A stretch of 64,000 nt of DNA from Woeseiaceae bacterium (GTDB taxonomy: Bacteria; Pseudomonadota; Gammaproteobacteria; Steroidobacterales; Woeseiaceae): contig JANQMR010000030.1 in assembly GCA_028279985.1 (NCBI GenBank), forward strand, positions 1-64,000. The letters run 5' to 3'. The notes under the pieces are model-generated. The model ran no database searches, was not told where the DNA came from, and saw nothing but the letters and a program-made list of their open reading frames with translations. This document shows positions 38,225 through 46,277 of the stretch, in pieces. How positions within the stretch are numbered: the first letter of the stretch is position 1; every line of letters starts with the position of its first letter. A program made the position numbers and the translations under genes.

Positions 38225-39019
38225 ATGACACGGAGGTCCGGTCCAATCGCCACGGTACTCCACCCGATCCGGGTCCTGCAGCTTACGGATCCGCACCTGC
38301 TGGCCGATACCGCCGGCAGCCTGCGCGGCACCGTTACTCACGCATCGCTGTCCAGGGTCGTCGCGCACTATCGCCGATCGGACTGGCGCGCGGACCTCGT
38401 CGTGCTCACCGGTGACGTCGTCCAGGACTATTCCGCGCGCGCTTACGAGCACTGCCGAGCATTGCTCGAACCCCTGGAATTGCCGGTATACTGTCTGCCC
38501 GGCAACCACGATTCGCGTGAGCTGATGCGAGCGGCGCTGTCTTCGGAACCGTTTTTCTACTGCGAGCCGGTCGACATCGGCTCGTGGAGGCTGGTCGGCA
38601 TCGACAGTTGTGCCGAGGGACGTCACGACGGCGAGATCGCGGATCGGGAACTGGACAGGATGGAGGCTTGTATTCGGGAAGCTCGCGAGCGGCATGTGCT
38701 GGTGCTGTTACATCACCCGCCGGTACAGATGCACAGCGAATGGCTGGACAGGTACGGACTCGTCAACGCGCCGCAGTTTTTGGACCGGATCGATCGGCAC
38801 TCGAACGTCAGGGGGATCGTTTTCGGCCACGTGCATCAGTGCTGGGATTCGGAACGCGGACCGGTGCGGATCATAGGCTCGCCTTCGACCTGTGCGCAGT
38901 TCGCTCCCCGCCGGAGCGAGTTTACCATCGACGACAAACCGCCCGCCTATCGAAGCATCGAGTTACAGGCCGACGGCGGCATCGCTACCGAGGTCATTTG
39001 GGTCAATGATGTTCACTAA
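38225..39019 (+). CDS. cpdA: Class III 3',5'-cyclic-nucleotide phosphodiesterase CpdA
   Basis: Calcineurin-like metallophosphoesterase that hydrolyses cAMP. The 264 residues show the dinuclear metal motifs in order: QLTDPHL, LTGDVVQD, LPGNHDSREL, LLHHPPV and FGHVHQ. The Cys/Gln-containing tail IGSPSTCAQFAPRRSEF is characteristic of CpdA. Its end overlaps the next gene by 14 bp. The start ATG grows out of the repeat array upstream; the first ten residues (MTRRSGPIAT) are therefore the least certain part. Confidence 0.92.
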   Translation: MTRRSGPIATVLHPIRVLQLTDPHLLADTAGSLRGTVTHASLSRVVAHYRRSDWRADLVVLTGDVVQDYSARAYEHCRALLEPLELPVYCLPGNHDSRELMRAALSSEPFFYCEPVDIGSWRLVGIDSCAEGRHDGEIADRELDRMEACIREARERHVLVLLHHPPVQMHSEWLDRYGLVNAPQFLDRIDRHSNVRGIVFGHVHQCWDSERGPVRIIGSPSTCAQFAPRRSEFTIDDKPPAYRSIELQADGGIATEVIWVNDVH

Positions 39020-39887
39020 GCCCGCAATACTGCTGCTGTTTCTTTTTCCGGCGCTGGCCCTGGCGGAGTCCGGGCATCCGCTGAGCTTGTGGCTCGCCGA
39101 GGGCGAAAGCAACAAGGTCTATCTACTCGGATCGGTGCACCTGCTCAGGGAGCAGGATCATCCCCTGCCGGACGCGATCGATCTCGCCTACCAGGACGCC
39201 GAGACGATATTCATGGAAATCGACATGGACGACCTGGACGCCATCGCGATGCAGGCCGCCGTGACCCGCCTGGGCATCCTCAAGGACGGCCGCACGCTGC
39301 GCGACCTGATGGGCGAGGAGCTCTATGCGCAGGCGGAAACAGCCGCGGCCGCGATCGACATACCGCTGGGGCTGCTGTTACAAAGCGAGCCCTGGCTGGC
39401 GGCAATCACCGTCCAGCAGATGGCCCTCGCGCGCATCGGCTTCGACCCGCAGTATGGCGTCGAAATGTTCTTCTCGTCCCGTGCCGCCGCCGACGGCAAA
39501 ACGATTCTGGGCTTCGAGACTTTCGAAGAACAACTGACATTCCTGGACAGCCTGTCGATCGGAGCGCAGCGTGAGTTGCTCCTGCAAACGCTGTCGGAGA
39601 GCCGCGACATCGAGCGGCTCATGGACGATGTGATCGAGGCCTGGCGGGTCGGTGACACGGATTACCTCGAGACGACGATACTCGCCGACTTTCGGCAGTA
39701 CCCGGAGCTGCACCAGAAAATCGTCGAGGAACGCAATCGCCGCTGGGTCGAGCGTATCGATGAGTTGCTCGATGACGACGACGACTATCTGGTCATCGTC
39801 GGCGCCCTGCATCTCGTCGGCGAGGAAGGCGTCCCGGAACTGCTGGCGGATCGCGGCGTCGAGATCCGTCAGTTGCGGCAGGATTAG
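39006..39887 (+). CDS. TraB/GumN family periplasmic protein
   Basis: Member of the TraB/PrgY/GumN family; biochemical role not established, although a metalloprotease-like activity has been proposed for the family. The 293 residues have a clear signal peptide (MMFTKPAILLLFLFPALALA) and family landmarks LLGSVHLLREQDHPLP, IFMEIDMDDL, ILGFETFEEQLTFLDSL, and the C-terminal VIVGALHLVGEEGVPELLADRGVEIRQL. Both histidine-containing GxxHL motifs are present. It overlaps the cpdA stop, so co-translation is likely. The ATG at 39006 was chosen for the signal peptide. Confidence 0.88.
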   Translation: MMFTKPAILLLFLFPALALAESGHPLSLWLAEGESNKVYLLGSVHLLREQDHPLPDAIDLAYQDAETIFMEIDMDDLDAIAMQAAVTRLGILKDGRTLRDLMGEELYAQAETAAAAIDIPLGLLLQSEPWLAAITVQQMALARIGFDPQYGVEMFFSSRAAADGKTILGFETFEEQLTFLDSLSIGAQRELLLQTLSESRDIERLMDDVIEAWRVGDTDYLETTILADFRQYPELHQKIVEERNRRWVERIDELLDDDDDYLVIVGALHLVGEEGVPELLADRGVEIRQLRQD

Positions 39888-39927
39888 TGTCCAGTCCGTT
39901 CAACGAATGAACCGGACAGGACACTAG
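39885..39927. terminator. Long hairpin starting at the stop codon of the TraB-family gene
   Basis: TAGTGTCCAGTCCGTTCA pairs with TGAACCGGACAGGACACTA around an ACGAA loop, with one mismatch and one bulge. The stop codon TAG forms the base of the stem. There is no U-tract, so it may be a Rho-independent terminator of unusual form, or a REP/MITE-like unit. TAGTGTCC-type sequences recur near 29275 and TAGCGTCCAGTC at 59128. Confidence 0.6.
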
Positions 39928-40042
39928 CCGGCGTATCGAAGCAAGCGTTCGTGCGTGCCACGGGCGGGCACGCACCTCATGGATCCGGCCTTGCCGTTTC
40001 TTCCGGCTTCGGTAGCATGCGTGGCTGGTCAGGAGGAACCCG

Positions 40043-41314
40043 ATGAGCTTGTTCGATGATGCCCGCGAAGTGATCGCGGGCGGCGTCAATTCGCCGGTCC
40101 GGGCTTTCGCGGGCGTAGGCGGCGAACCCGTATTTTTCAAACGCGCACGAGGCGCCTGGCTGGAAGCCGAGGACGGCCGCAGATACATCGATTATGTCGG
40201 CTCCTGGGGCCCGATGATTCTCGGGCATACCCACCCGGCCGTCGTCGAGGCCGTCACCGAAACCACCAGGCAGGGGATGAGCTTCGGCGCACCCTGCGTA
40301 CTGGAAACACGCATGGCGGAAAAAATCCGGGCGCTGATGCCGTCGATCGAGCGGTTGCGCATGGTCAGCTCCGGTACCGAGGCGACGATGAGCGCGATCC
40401 GCCTCGCCAGAGGACACACCGGACGCGACACCATCATCAAGTTCGAAGGCTGTTATCACGGCCATTCGGATTCCCTGCTGATCAAAGCCGGTTCCGGTGC
40501 GCTGACCTTGGGCGTGCCGAGCTCTCCGGGCGTGCCGGCGGCATTGGCCGAACATACCGTGACCTTGGATTACAACGACACCGAAGCGCTCGACGCTGCG
40601 TTCGAAAGCTTGGGGGAGCGGATTGCCTGCGTCATCATCGAGCCGATCGCCGGCAATATGAACATGGTGCCGGCCGAGCCCGGATTCCTGACCCGCCTGC
40701 GCGAGCTTTGCAGCCGGGCGGGCACGGTGCTGATCTTCGACGAGGTAATGACCGGCTTTCGGGTCGCGAAAGGCGGCGCGCAGTCGTTATTGGGAATCGA
40801 GCCGGACCTGACGACCCTGGGCAAGGTCATCGGCGGCGGTATGCCGGCGGCGGCATTCGGCGGAAAACAAACGATCATGACGAGCATCGCACCGGACGGC
40901 CCCGTCTACCAGGCCGGAACGCTGTCCGGCAATCCGGTCGCGATGGCCGCCGGGCTCGCGACACTGGAGCATCTCGACCGACCCGGCTTCTACGAGTCGC
41001 TCGATCGGCTGACGGGCGAGTTCGTCTCGGGCCTGGCTGAGTTGGCCGAGGCAGCGGGAATCCCGCTGGCCGTCGAACATGCCGGCGGCATGTTCGGTTT
41101 CGTTTTCACCGAGGACGCACCGATACGACGCTTCGAGCAGGTAGCCGCCGCCGACGTGGAACGGTTTCGCGCCTTCTTCCACGGCATGCTGGACGAAGGC
41201 ATTTATCTGGCACCGTCGGCTTACGAAGCCGGCTTCGTCTCGGCCGCCCACGGCGACGACGAAATCGCCAAGACGCTGGACGCGGCGAAACGCGTTTTTG
41301 CCAAGCTCCGTTGA
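40043..41314 (+). CDS. hemL: Glutamate-1-semialdehyde 2,1-aminomutase HemL
   Basis: PLP enzyme making 5-aminolevulinate in the C5 route to haem and cobalamin. The 423 residues match the E. coli enzyme end to end: [81 protein letters not shown], the PLP lysine Lys261 in [18 protein letters not shown], and [16 protein letters not shown] lies eight bases before the ATG. Its 3' end borders the accessory island, with a run of nine C just after the stop. Confidence 0.97.
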   Translation: MSLFDDAREVIAGGVNSPVRAFAGVGGEPVFFKRARGAWLEAEDGRRYIDYVGSWGPMILGHTHPAVVEAVTETTRQGMSFGAPCVLETRMAEKIRALMPSIERLRMVSSGTEATMSAIRLARGHTGRDTIIKFEGCYHGHSDSLLIKAGSGALTLGVPSSPGVPAALAEHTVTLDYNDTEALDAAFESLGERIACVIIEPIAGNMNMVPAEPGFLTRLRELCSRAGTVLIFDEVMTGFRVAKGGAQSLLGIEPDLTTLGKVIGGGMPAAAFGGKQTIMTSIAPDGPVYQAGTLSGNPVAMAAGLATLEHLDRPGFYESLDRLTGEFVSGLAELAEAAGIPLAVEHAGGMFGFVFTEDAPIRRFEQVAAADVERFRAFFHGMLDEGIYLAPSAYEAGFVSAAHGDDEIAKTLDAAKRVFAKLR

Positions 41315-41356
41315 AAACACCCCCCCCCAGCAAAGCCGGGAGGCTCCCTCGACAAG

Positions 41357-42259
41357 CTAGTTCGTGGCAGCGATAAGCTGAAGTGTGTTTGCTTCGAAGA
41401 CCGCTCGCCGCAGGGAGCGATCGTTGACTTGGGTATAGATTTCGGTTGTAGCGATAGAAGCGTGTCCCAGTAGTCGCTGTACAAAGCGAATATCCGTTCC
41501 ACTTTCGATCAACAGCGTCGCCGCAGTATGGCGCAACATATGTGGGGTTACGATGCGCGGTAGATTCGCTCGCGCGCATAAATTCCTTAAGCGCCGGCGG
41601 AGTGCTTGCGGCTGAAGACCGGTGCCGCGGCTATTGAGAAGGAGCCTCGCCTTTTCGCCTTCCTGGGCGATCCGCGCACTGCGTCGCTCTCTCAGATTAC
41701 AACGAAGATCATCGTCGCTCACATAGACGATGCGGTCTCTCGCCCCCTTTCCTGCAATGTGGATAGAAGCGCCGTCCGGCGAGACGTCCGTAGTACGGAT
41801 CGCACATAGCTCGGACACACGAATTCCCGTTACGCTGATCAGGAGAATGGCGAAAACTGTTTCGACATCGGTGTGTCGTGATCTATTGGTCGGGCTAACA
41901 AGCGATCTGATTTCATCGCAAGATACGGCTCGCGGCAATCGCTTCGGCCGTTTTAGGCTCGGGGACCATGCCTTGAACGGATCCGCTAGCCCATGTTCCT
42001 TGGCGGCGAATCTGCAGAAGCCCCGCAGGCATGCTATCCTTCTTCTAGCTGTTGCAATCGACAACCCCGCTTCGCCGAGCATGTGCGCGAGGTACTTCTT
42101 CAGGTTGGCAACGGTGAGAGCGCTCTCCGCTGTCTCTTCGCCCTGAAACGCGAAAAAGTGTTGCAAATCGGATTGATACGCTTGGGCAGTATTAGCTGCG
42201 AGGCGACGCTCTATAGAACACTGAAACAGATATTCTTCCAGAATTGAGTTCAGGTTCAT
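41357..42259 (-). CDS. Tyrosine recombinase/integrase (XerC/D-like)
   Basis: Site-specific recombinase. The 300 residues have an N-terminal SAM-like DNA-binding domain (LEEYLFQCSIERRLAANTAQAYQSDLQHFFAF) and the catalytic domain with Arg147 (TGIRVSEL), Lys171 (GKGARDR), His240 and Arg243 (TPHMLRHTAATLLIESG), His266 (LLGHASIATTEIY) and Tyr275. All catalytic residues are intact. It is shorter in similarity to the housekeeping XerC/XerD and has no integron-specific insert before the HxxR box. The location at the edge of a low-GC island suggests it moves or inverts that island. It diverges from the ATP-grasp gene. Confidence 0.9.
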   Translation of the reverse strand: MNLNSILEEYLFQCSIERRLAANTAQAYQSDLQHFFAFQGEETAESALTVANLKKYLAHMLGEAGLSIATARRRIACLRGFCRFAAKEHGLADPFKAWSPSLKRPKRLPRAVSCDEIRSLVSPTNRSRHTDVETVFAILLISVTGIRVSELCAIRTTDVSPDGASIHIAGKGARDRIVYVSDDDLRCNLRERRSARIAQEGEKARLLLNSRGTGLQPQALRRRLRNLCARANLPRIVTPHMLRHTAATLLIESGTDIRFVQRLLGHASIATTEIYTQVNDRSLRRAVFEANTLQLIAATN

Positions 42260-42342
42260 TCGTCACCATCCTTGGACAAAGCGCCGATTAGACCACGAAC
42301 AGATTGATTTTTCCTCTTTCGGTCGAAAAACTACAACATGTG

Positions 42343-42391
42343 ACATAAACTGGATCTTTAGCCAGAGTGTGACGGATAAACAGGGGTTATG
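42343..42391 (+). promoter_or_regulatory. Left 16-bp inverted-repeat site and a degenerate direct copy
   Basis: ATAAACAGGGGTTATG (42376-42391) occurs perfectly, in inverse orientation, at 45088-45103. Its ends form a dif-like ATAA-N7-TTAT dyad. A weaker copy, TGTGACATAAACTGG (42339-42353), precedes it, matching TGTGACGGATAAACAGG (42369-42385). They may be recombinase sites or operators. Confidence 0.55.
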
Positions 42392-42396
42392 AGGCA

Positions 42397-43476
42397 TTGA
42401 ATGTATCACGTTTAATAGATGAGCTTATTAGAGGCCGCGTGTGGGCATTTCCGTACGCATTTGAACCACCAAAAAAACGGCATGAGCTTTGGTATGACCG
42501 CTGGAACTATGAAGTCATTAATGCCTTTGTTGAAGCAGGATGCCAAATGGGGTGTGAACCGCTTATTCAGGATATTGACACATTTATTGACCGACTTCGC
42601 GAACAGCATTCGGATATATCGTTCGCAGTTAATCTAAATTCCGGTGCGACGCCGCTGCAGAACTTGGGCTTGCTGCCTACCTTGTGCGGATGGTTCGATA
42701 TTCCTTGTTTTCCAAATAGCTCCGACGTTTTAATGATAGGCGAAAGAAAAGACGTAGCAAAAAACCTAGCCTCTAACTTGTTTCAAACACCATCTGAAAT
42801 TGATTTTACGAGCGATGAAGAATGGCCCATCCTCGCGAAACCCATAGACATGGGCAATAGCCGAGGGGTTAACCTTCTAAGTTCTGCAGATCAGCTAAAT
42901 GCTTTACTAAAAAAAATTGACCCGCAATCGATGATGTTTGAACAGTTCATTCCTGGTACAGATGTAACAATACCAGTCTATTGGAATAGCATACAGTCGA
43001 GATATGTCGTCGCGTCAGCAGTGCTATATGAACCTGTAAACAATGACGTCAAATGGATTTACACACACGATCTAAAGCTAGATCCAACGATCCGTATAGA
43101 ACGCAAGATCGTCCCAATCGACAAAACAACCCAGGACGCCATTATAAAATATGCTACAAAGATTCAGATACAAAGCCTCGCAAGAATCGACTTTCGATAT
43201 CGTAGCGATCTAATTCATAAGACACCGAAGATGCTTCACTTTGATGATCTCTATTTCATAGAGTTGAACACCCTGCCTACTCTCAGGAAAGGCGTTAACT
43301 TTCTAGAAGTTATTGAAGACCATATTCTTGCCGTCAATTGGGATGATGCGCAGTACTTTAAGAAAAATATAGACCCTTCAATCCGTGCGTTATCTTTTTT
43401 ACTTTTTCACAGCGCAATATCATTTGAAGCACACACCCAGCGCCGATTAAGACCAGACAAAAAAATAGCAGGGTGA
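42397..43476 (+). CDS. ATP-grasp protein, D-Ala-D-Ala-ligase-like, substrate unknown
   Basis: Probable ATP-dependent carboxylate-amine/thiol ligase. In 359 residues the ATP-grasp elements are in order: FPNSSDVLMIGERKDVAKNL (Ddl-like substrate-binding start), WPILAKPIDMGNSRGV with the ATP lysine Lys148, the hinge FEQFIPGTDVT, LARIDFRY, and FIELNTLPTLRKG with metal ligands Glu289 and Asn291. The N-terminal 100 residues are not Ddl-like. The start is weak: TTG 42397 overlaps the stop of a three-codon ATG frame (ATG AGG CAT TGA) that begins in the 16-bp site. The 3' end overlaps the convergent gene by 30 bp. Low GC supports recent transfer. Confidence 0.75.
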   Translation: MNVSRLIDELIRGRVWAFPYAFEPPKKRHELWYDRWNYEVINAFVEAGCQMGCEPLIQDIDTFIDRLREQHSDISFAVNLNSGATPLQNLGLLPTLCGWFDIPCFPNSSDVLMIGERKDVAKNLASNLFQTPSEIDFTSDEEWPILAKPIDMGNSRGVNLLSSADQLNALLKKIDPQSMMFEQFIPGTDVTIPVYWNSIQSRYVVASAVLYEPVNNDVKWIYTHDLKLDPTIRIERKIVPIDKTTQDAIIKYATKIQIQSLARIDFRYRSDLIHKTPKMLHFDDLYFIELNTLPTLRKGVNFLEVIEDHILAVNWDDAQYFKKNIDPSIRALSFLLFHSAISFEAHTQRRLRPDKKIAG

Positions 43477-45090
43477 AAAGCCAGTTTGGCTTACAAAATG
43501 TCCTTTTCTGCCAGTTTGTTTAGGCGTAGCGGCATTATATAGTCCTAAATTGTTTGCTAGGAATTCGTTTGACCGCAACGCATCGCGCACATCTGTAGCG
43601 ACACCAATTGCCAACCTATCGGGTTTCCAAGTCTCAGGGGGAATGCTAAGTTCGTTTAGCTTTGCAACAGTCATTAAGTTCAATATTAAATTGGTTATGT
43701 GGTAGCGGTTTTTCGGGTCAACCATTGAGTCTATATATGACACCAAGCTTGTCACATCATCTCCTGAAACTTTCTGATGGTCTAACGTCCTGCAGATCAT
43801 GATACATAAACGCGCATTAGCCTCTACTAAAGGACGCCCTCCCAACTCGGACGCTTCTAAAAAGTGCTCATATGCATGATCAAAATTCTTCTCTATAAGT
43901 TGTTCAACACCAGCATTAAAAATTAAATCCTCTTTACGGTAAATATCAGGCTCGTATTCTTCGATAGTTTCGAGTAATTCTTTAAAGCCGTGCTCAATAC
44001 CTGTATCCAGCCTGAAAGTAGTTAGAATACGGTTGTTCCTGCTATATATAAAATGGTCATACAGCTTGTGTTTCTGGAACACCGTTTCGGCCCGCTGTAA
44101 GCAATGTGCTTTGAAATGTCCATTTGCGTTGAGAAAATTCGCATATCGCAAGCAGTAAGCACTTAATAGGTCATTATTGAGATATGCCGCTACTGCTAAT
44201 GCATGGTCGAATGTATCATTTGGATCCTCCGTACAAAATAGCAGCGACAGTTTCATTAGCGCCCTAAAAAAGAGAATATGATCGTAATCGTGCCGGCCTG
44301 TCAGATCTTCCTCGTTTGATTCTATTTGCCGAACTTTAGTTTCAATGTGACTAGATAGATGGTGCCTCTCCCGAGAGAGTATCAGTGAGCGAATATGGAG
44401 GAGTTCCAATGCGATGCTTTGCGCGCTATCCGCTCGAGAAAAGAGTTTCTTGATGACAGCATCGGGCGTTCGCGCAATCGTATCAAAACATTGATCGGAG
44501 AATAGTGAAAGGAAGTCGGTTTCAGACCTGCAATGTGCCGTAGGCCAGAAGCTCTCCGAGGCTTTTTCTCCGCAAAAATCGACGAACTCAATCTTGTCTG
44601 AACAGGTTTCTAAGCTTTTCTTGAGCGCTCCGAGATCCTCATTAGGTTCTACAAAAATGAGCGGTTGTAAACTCTTTGGTATTCTGGTCAGAGGTTCGAG
44701 AAATCTAGCGAATAGTTGTCCAGTTATCCCATCTTCTCGAATAACGAAAACGTCACGATCATTGTAACCTCGGTACGCGATACGATTCATATTCTGCGTT
44801 TTTGAGAATTCAACCGACAGCTCACTGACTGTTATCTTGGAAATATCTCCAAATACGTCGTGCAATACTTCTATTGGTTTCCTCATAAATTGGCAGAGGC
44901 GGGTACGGCGCATCTTGCTGACAAGCTGCTCCATATGATGGTTGTCGTTAATATACTCCGTCGAGTATTCGTCGTTGCTTGCAATGCTGCGGATTAGCTC
45001 ATCGGCTTTTTCGATTAAGTAAACCTGATTGCTTCGTCGGTTTTCTGGGGAGAACGCCCCCCCATCTTGTAGATTTACTGCTGTGCCCAT
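43447..45090 (-). CDS. Unknown 547-aa protein, probably alpha-helical repeats in the C-terminal half
   Basis: I do not recognise this protein. The N-terminal 170 residues are mixed (VFGDISKITVSELSVEFSKTQ, RDVFVIREDGITGQLFARFLEPL). From about residue 200 it is mostly helical with TPR-like segments (ALAVAAYLNNDLLSAYCLRYANFLNANGHFKAHCLQRAETVFQKH; EQLIEKNFDHAYEHFLEASELGG). No signal peptide or membrane segment. The tail is aromatic and Cys-containing (FSPCYFFVWS). Its ATG is formed by the last three bases of the 16-bp repeat. It converges on the ATP-grasp gene with a 30-bp overlap, and both have the same low GC, so they probably arrived together and may be partners. Confidence 0.7.
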   Translation of the reverse strand: MGTAVNLQDGGAFSPENRRSNQVYLIEKADELIRSIASNDEYSTEYINDNHHMEQLVSKMRRTRLCQFMRKPIEVLHDVFGDISKITVSELSVEFSKTQNMNRIAYRGYNDRDVFVIREDGITGQLFARFLEPLTRIPKSLQPLIFVEPNEDLGALKKSLETCSDKIEFVDFCGEKASESFWPTAHCRSETDFLSLFSDQCFDTIARTPDAVIKKLFSRADSAQSIALELLHIRSLILSRERHHLSSHIETKVRQIESNEEDLTGRHDYDHILFFRALMKLSLLFCTEDPNDTFDHALAVAAYLNNDLLSAYCLRYANFLNANGHFKAHCLQRAETVFQKHKLYDHFIYSRNNRILTTFRLDTGIEHGFKELLETIEEYEPDIYRKEDLIFNAGVEQLIEKNFDHAYEHFLEASELGGRPLVEANARLCIMICRTLDHQKVSGDDVTSLVSYIDSMVDPKNRYHITNLILNLMTVAKLNELSIPPETWKPDRLAIGVATDVRDALRSNEFLANNLGLYNAATPKQTGRKGHFVSQTGFSPCYFFVWS

Positions 45091-45103
45091 AACCCCTGTT
45101 TAT
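45088..45103 (-). promoter_or_regulatory. Right copy of the 16-bp inverted repeat
   Basis: On the minus strand this is ATAAACAGGGGTTATG, identical over 16 bases to 42376-42391. It is preceded by CC-AC-ATAA, giving CATAA-N7-TTATG, the layout of a XerCD/dif-type core. The terminal ATG is the start codon of the 547-aa gene. Confidence 0.6.
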
Positions 45104-45115
45104 GTGGCTACTCTT

Positions 45116-45139
45116 AACTCTACGAGTGGGCGTAGAGTT
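45116..45139. promoter_or_regulatory. Strong 9-bp dyad, candidate operator of the XRE regulator
   Basis: AACTCTACG and CGTAGAGTT form a perfect inverted repeat around a 6-bp centre, in the gap between the divergent 547-aa gene and the HTH gene. Its size and place fit a dimeric XRE-type repressor site controlling both promoters. Confidence 0.5.
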
Positions 45140-45277
45140 GATCAGTTTTCTGCAACTGGACGGGGGGCCAGGAATCGGAACGACCGTAGAGGTGGTACCG
45201 CGAAATCGGACAGCGGTATAAGTGGATTCCGAGCCTGATGTAAGCCATGTTATTGGCCGCACTATCAGGAGACAATC

Positions 45278-45562
45278 ATGCGGAGCCTCCGTATGGAGAA
45301 GTCGATCTATTCACAGCGCGGCACGACATTACGCCGTTGGCTCAGGCAGGAACGGTTAAAAGCCGACCTCACGATACGCTCGCTGGCGAGTCGACTCGGC
45401 CGGGAATTTCAATTCGTTACTAAAGTGGAGCAGGGTGAGCGTCGTCTCGACATCGTAGAGTACGTCGTTTACTGCAACGCACTTGAGATTGACCCACATG
45501 AAGGGATCAGGTTTGTCGAAAAATCGCTGAAAGGAATTGATCTCAGTTCAACGGTACTTTAG
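45278..45562 (+). CDS. XRE-family helix-turn-helix regulator
   Basis: Small DNA-binding protein of 94 residues. A Cro/C1-type HTH is visible: TTLRRWLRQERLKADLTIRSLASRLGREFQFVTKVEQGERRLDIVEYVVYCNALEIDP, with the typical Q-x-x-V-T-K-V-E-Q-G-E-R-R recognition region. AGGAGA lies before the ATG at 45278. It is divergent from the 547-aa gene and probably regulates the island. Base composition is between that of the island core and the host genes. Its stop codon is duplicated in a 15-bp repeat, like host genes. Confidence 0.85.
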   Translation: MRSLRMEKSIYSQRGTTLRRWLRQERLKADLTIRSLASRLGREFQFVTKVEQGERRLDIVEYVVYCNALEIDPHEGIRFVEKSLKGIDLSSTVL

Positions 45563-45601
45563 TCAATCGATCTTTAGTCAACAGAAGATCAATCAACATC
45601 G
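45557..45601. repeat. 15-bp tandem repeat carrying the HTH-gene stop codon
   Basis: CTTTAGTCAATCGAT and CTTTAGTCAACAGAA, followed by the weaker GATCAATCAACATCG. The TAG stop at 45560-45562 recurs in frame at 45575-45577. Confidence 0.85.
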
Positions 45602-45605
45602 GATC

Positions 45606-46193
45606 CTACCTGTCCTCAGCCGGGCCGCGCACAACATTCAGGGCCTCTTGAACCAATCGCATCCGGGCGACCGGGTCGCCCTGCTCCAGACAGTGCTGCT
45701 TCTGGCCCAAGTCGATCGGCAGAATCTCCAGGAAACGATGCGTCACCCAGCCCGTGTCGTCTAGCTCCCGGTCGAGGTCCGCGTACAGGCGGCCGAGATC
45801 GTCCAGGACGCCGCTCAGCATGTCTGCCAAAGGACGGTACTCGGGCGACAGCGGCGTCCTTTGTTCGTCCGGGATCAGTTCGACCTCGGCGACCTTCAGT
45901 CCGTCGGACTGCCGTGACGCCGTCGTGATTCGAAACCGCTGCCCGCCGATTGCCGTCACGCCGAGCAATCCGTCACTGCCCTGGTAGAAGTCCGTTATCC
46001 GCGCGAGCGTGCCGACGGCGAAAGTGGTCGCCTCGCCGGCCTCGGTGCCTTCGCGGATCAATACGACGCCGAAAGGCGCATTCTTTCGCATCCGGTCGCC
46101 GATCATGTCCACGTAACGCGTCTCGAATATCCTGAGCGGCAGCGGACCGCCGGGAAACAAGACGGTGCTCAGCGGGAATAGTGGAATCTGCAC
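45606..46193 (-). CDS. LON substrate-binding (N-terminal) domain protein
   Basis: Stand-alone LON N-domain without ATPase or protease parts; exact role unknown, usually assumed to bind unfolded protein. The 195 residues begin MQIPLFPLSTVLFPGGPLPLRIFETRYVDMIGDRMRKNAPFGVVLI, which is the typical LON domain start, followed by GTLARITDFYQGSDGLLGVTAIGGQRFRI. The start is a GTG at 46193 with AGGA six bases upstream. It is transcribed toward the island. A copy of a 70-bp dispersed repeat lies 85 bp upstream. Confidence 0.9.
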   Translation of the reverse strand: MQIPLFPLSTVLFPGGPLPLRIFETRYVDMIGDRMRKNAPFGVVLIREGTEAGEATTFAVGTLARITDFYQGSDGLLGVTAIGGQRFRITTASRQSDGLKVAEVELIPDEQRTPLSPEYRPLADMLSGVLDDLGRLYADLDRELDDTGWVTHRFLEILPIDLGQKQHCLEQGDPVARMRLVQEALNVVRGPAEDR

Positions 46194-46277
46194 GCGTTGT
46201 CCTGTGTCGGTCGATATCCGTCGCGGTAGTTCGAACCGCTTGCGCCAAACTGTCGAGGCCCGTTACCGGGACACTAT

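Larger units (their letters stand above)
41357..45562. mobile_element. Low-GC accessory island with tyrosine recombinase
   Basis: Between hemL and the LON-domain gene four genes differ from the rest: a tyrosine recombinase (minus), an ATP-grasp gene (plus), a 547-aa gene of unknown function (minus, convergent) and an XRE-type regulator (plus). Base composition drops visibly, most in 42.3-45.1 kb, with many AAA/ATA codons. The two central genes are bounded by a perfect 16-bp inverted repeat. I find no tRNA, no duplicated hemL end and no transposase, so the outer borders are only approximate. Confidence 0.7.

Noticed and set aside
38128..38415. Small acidic ORF reading the ahcY-cpdA repeat array
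   Set aside because: It continues out of frame into cpdA with no ribosome-binding site; the open frame is explained by unit lengths divisible by three.
42300..45160. Integron with attC cassettes
   Set aside because: The recombinase lacks the integron-specific insert before the HxxR box, and the repeats lack the GTTRRRY/RYYYAAC core pair; the two genes are convergent, unlike cassette arrays.
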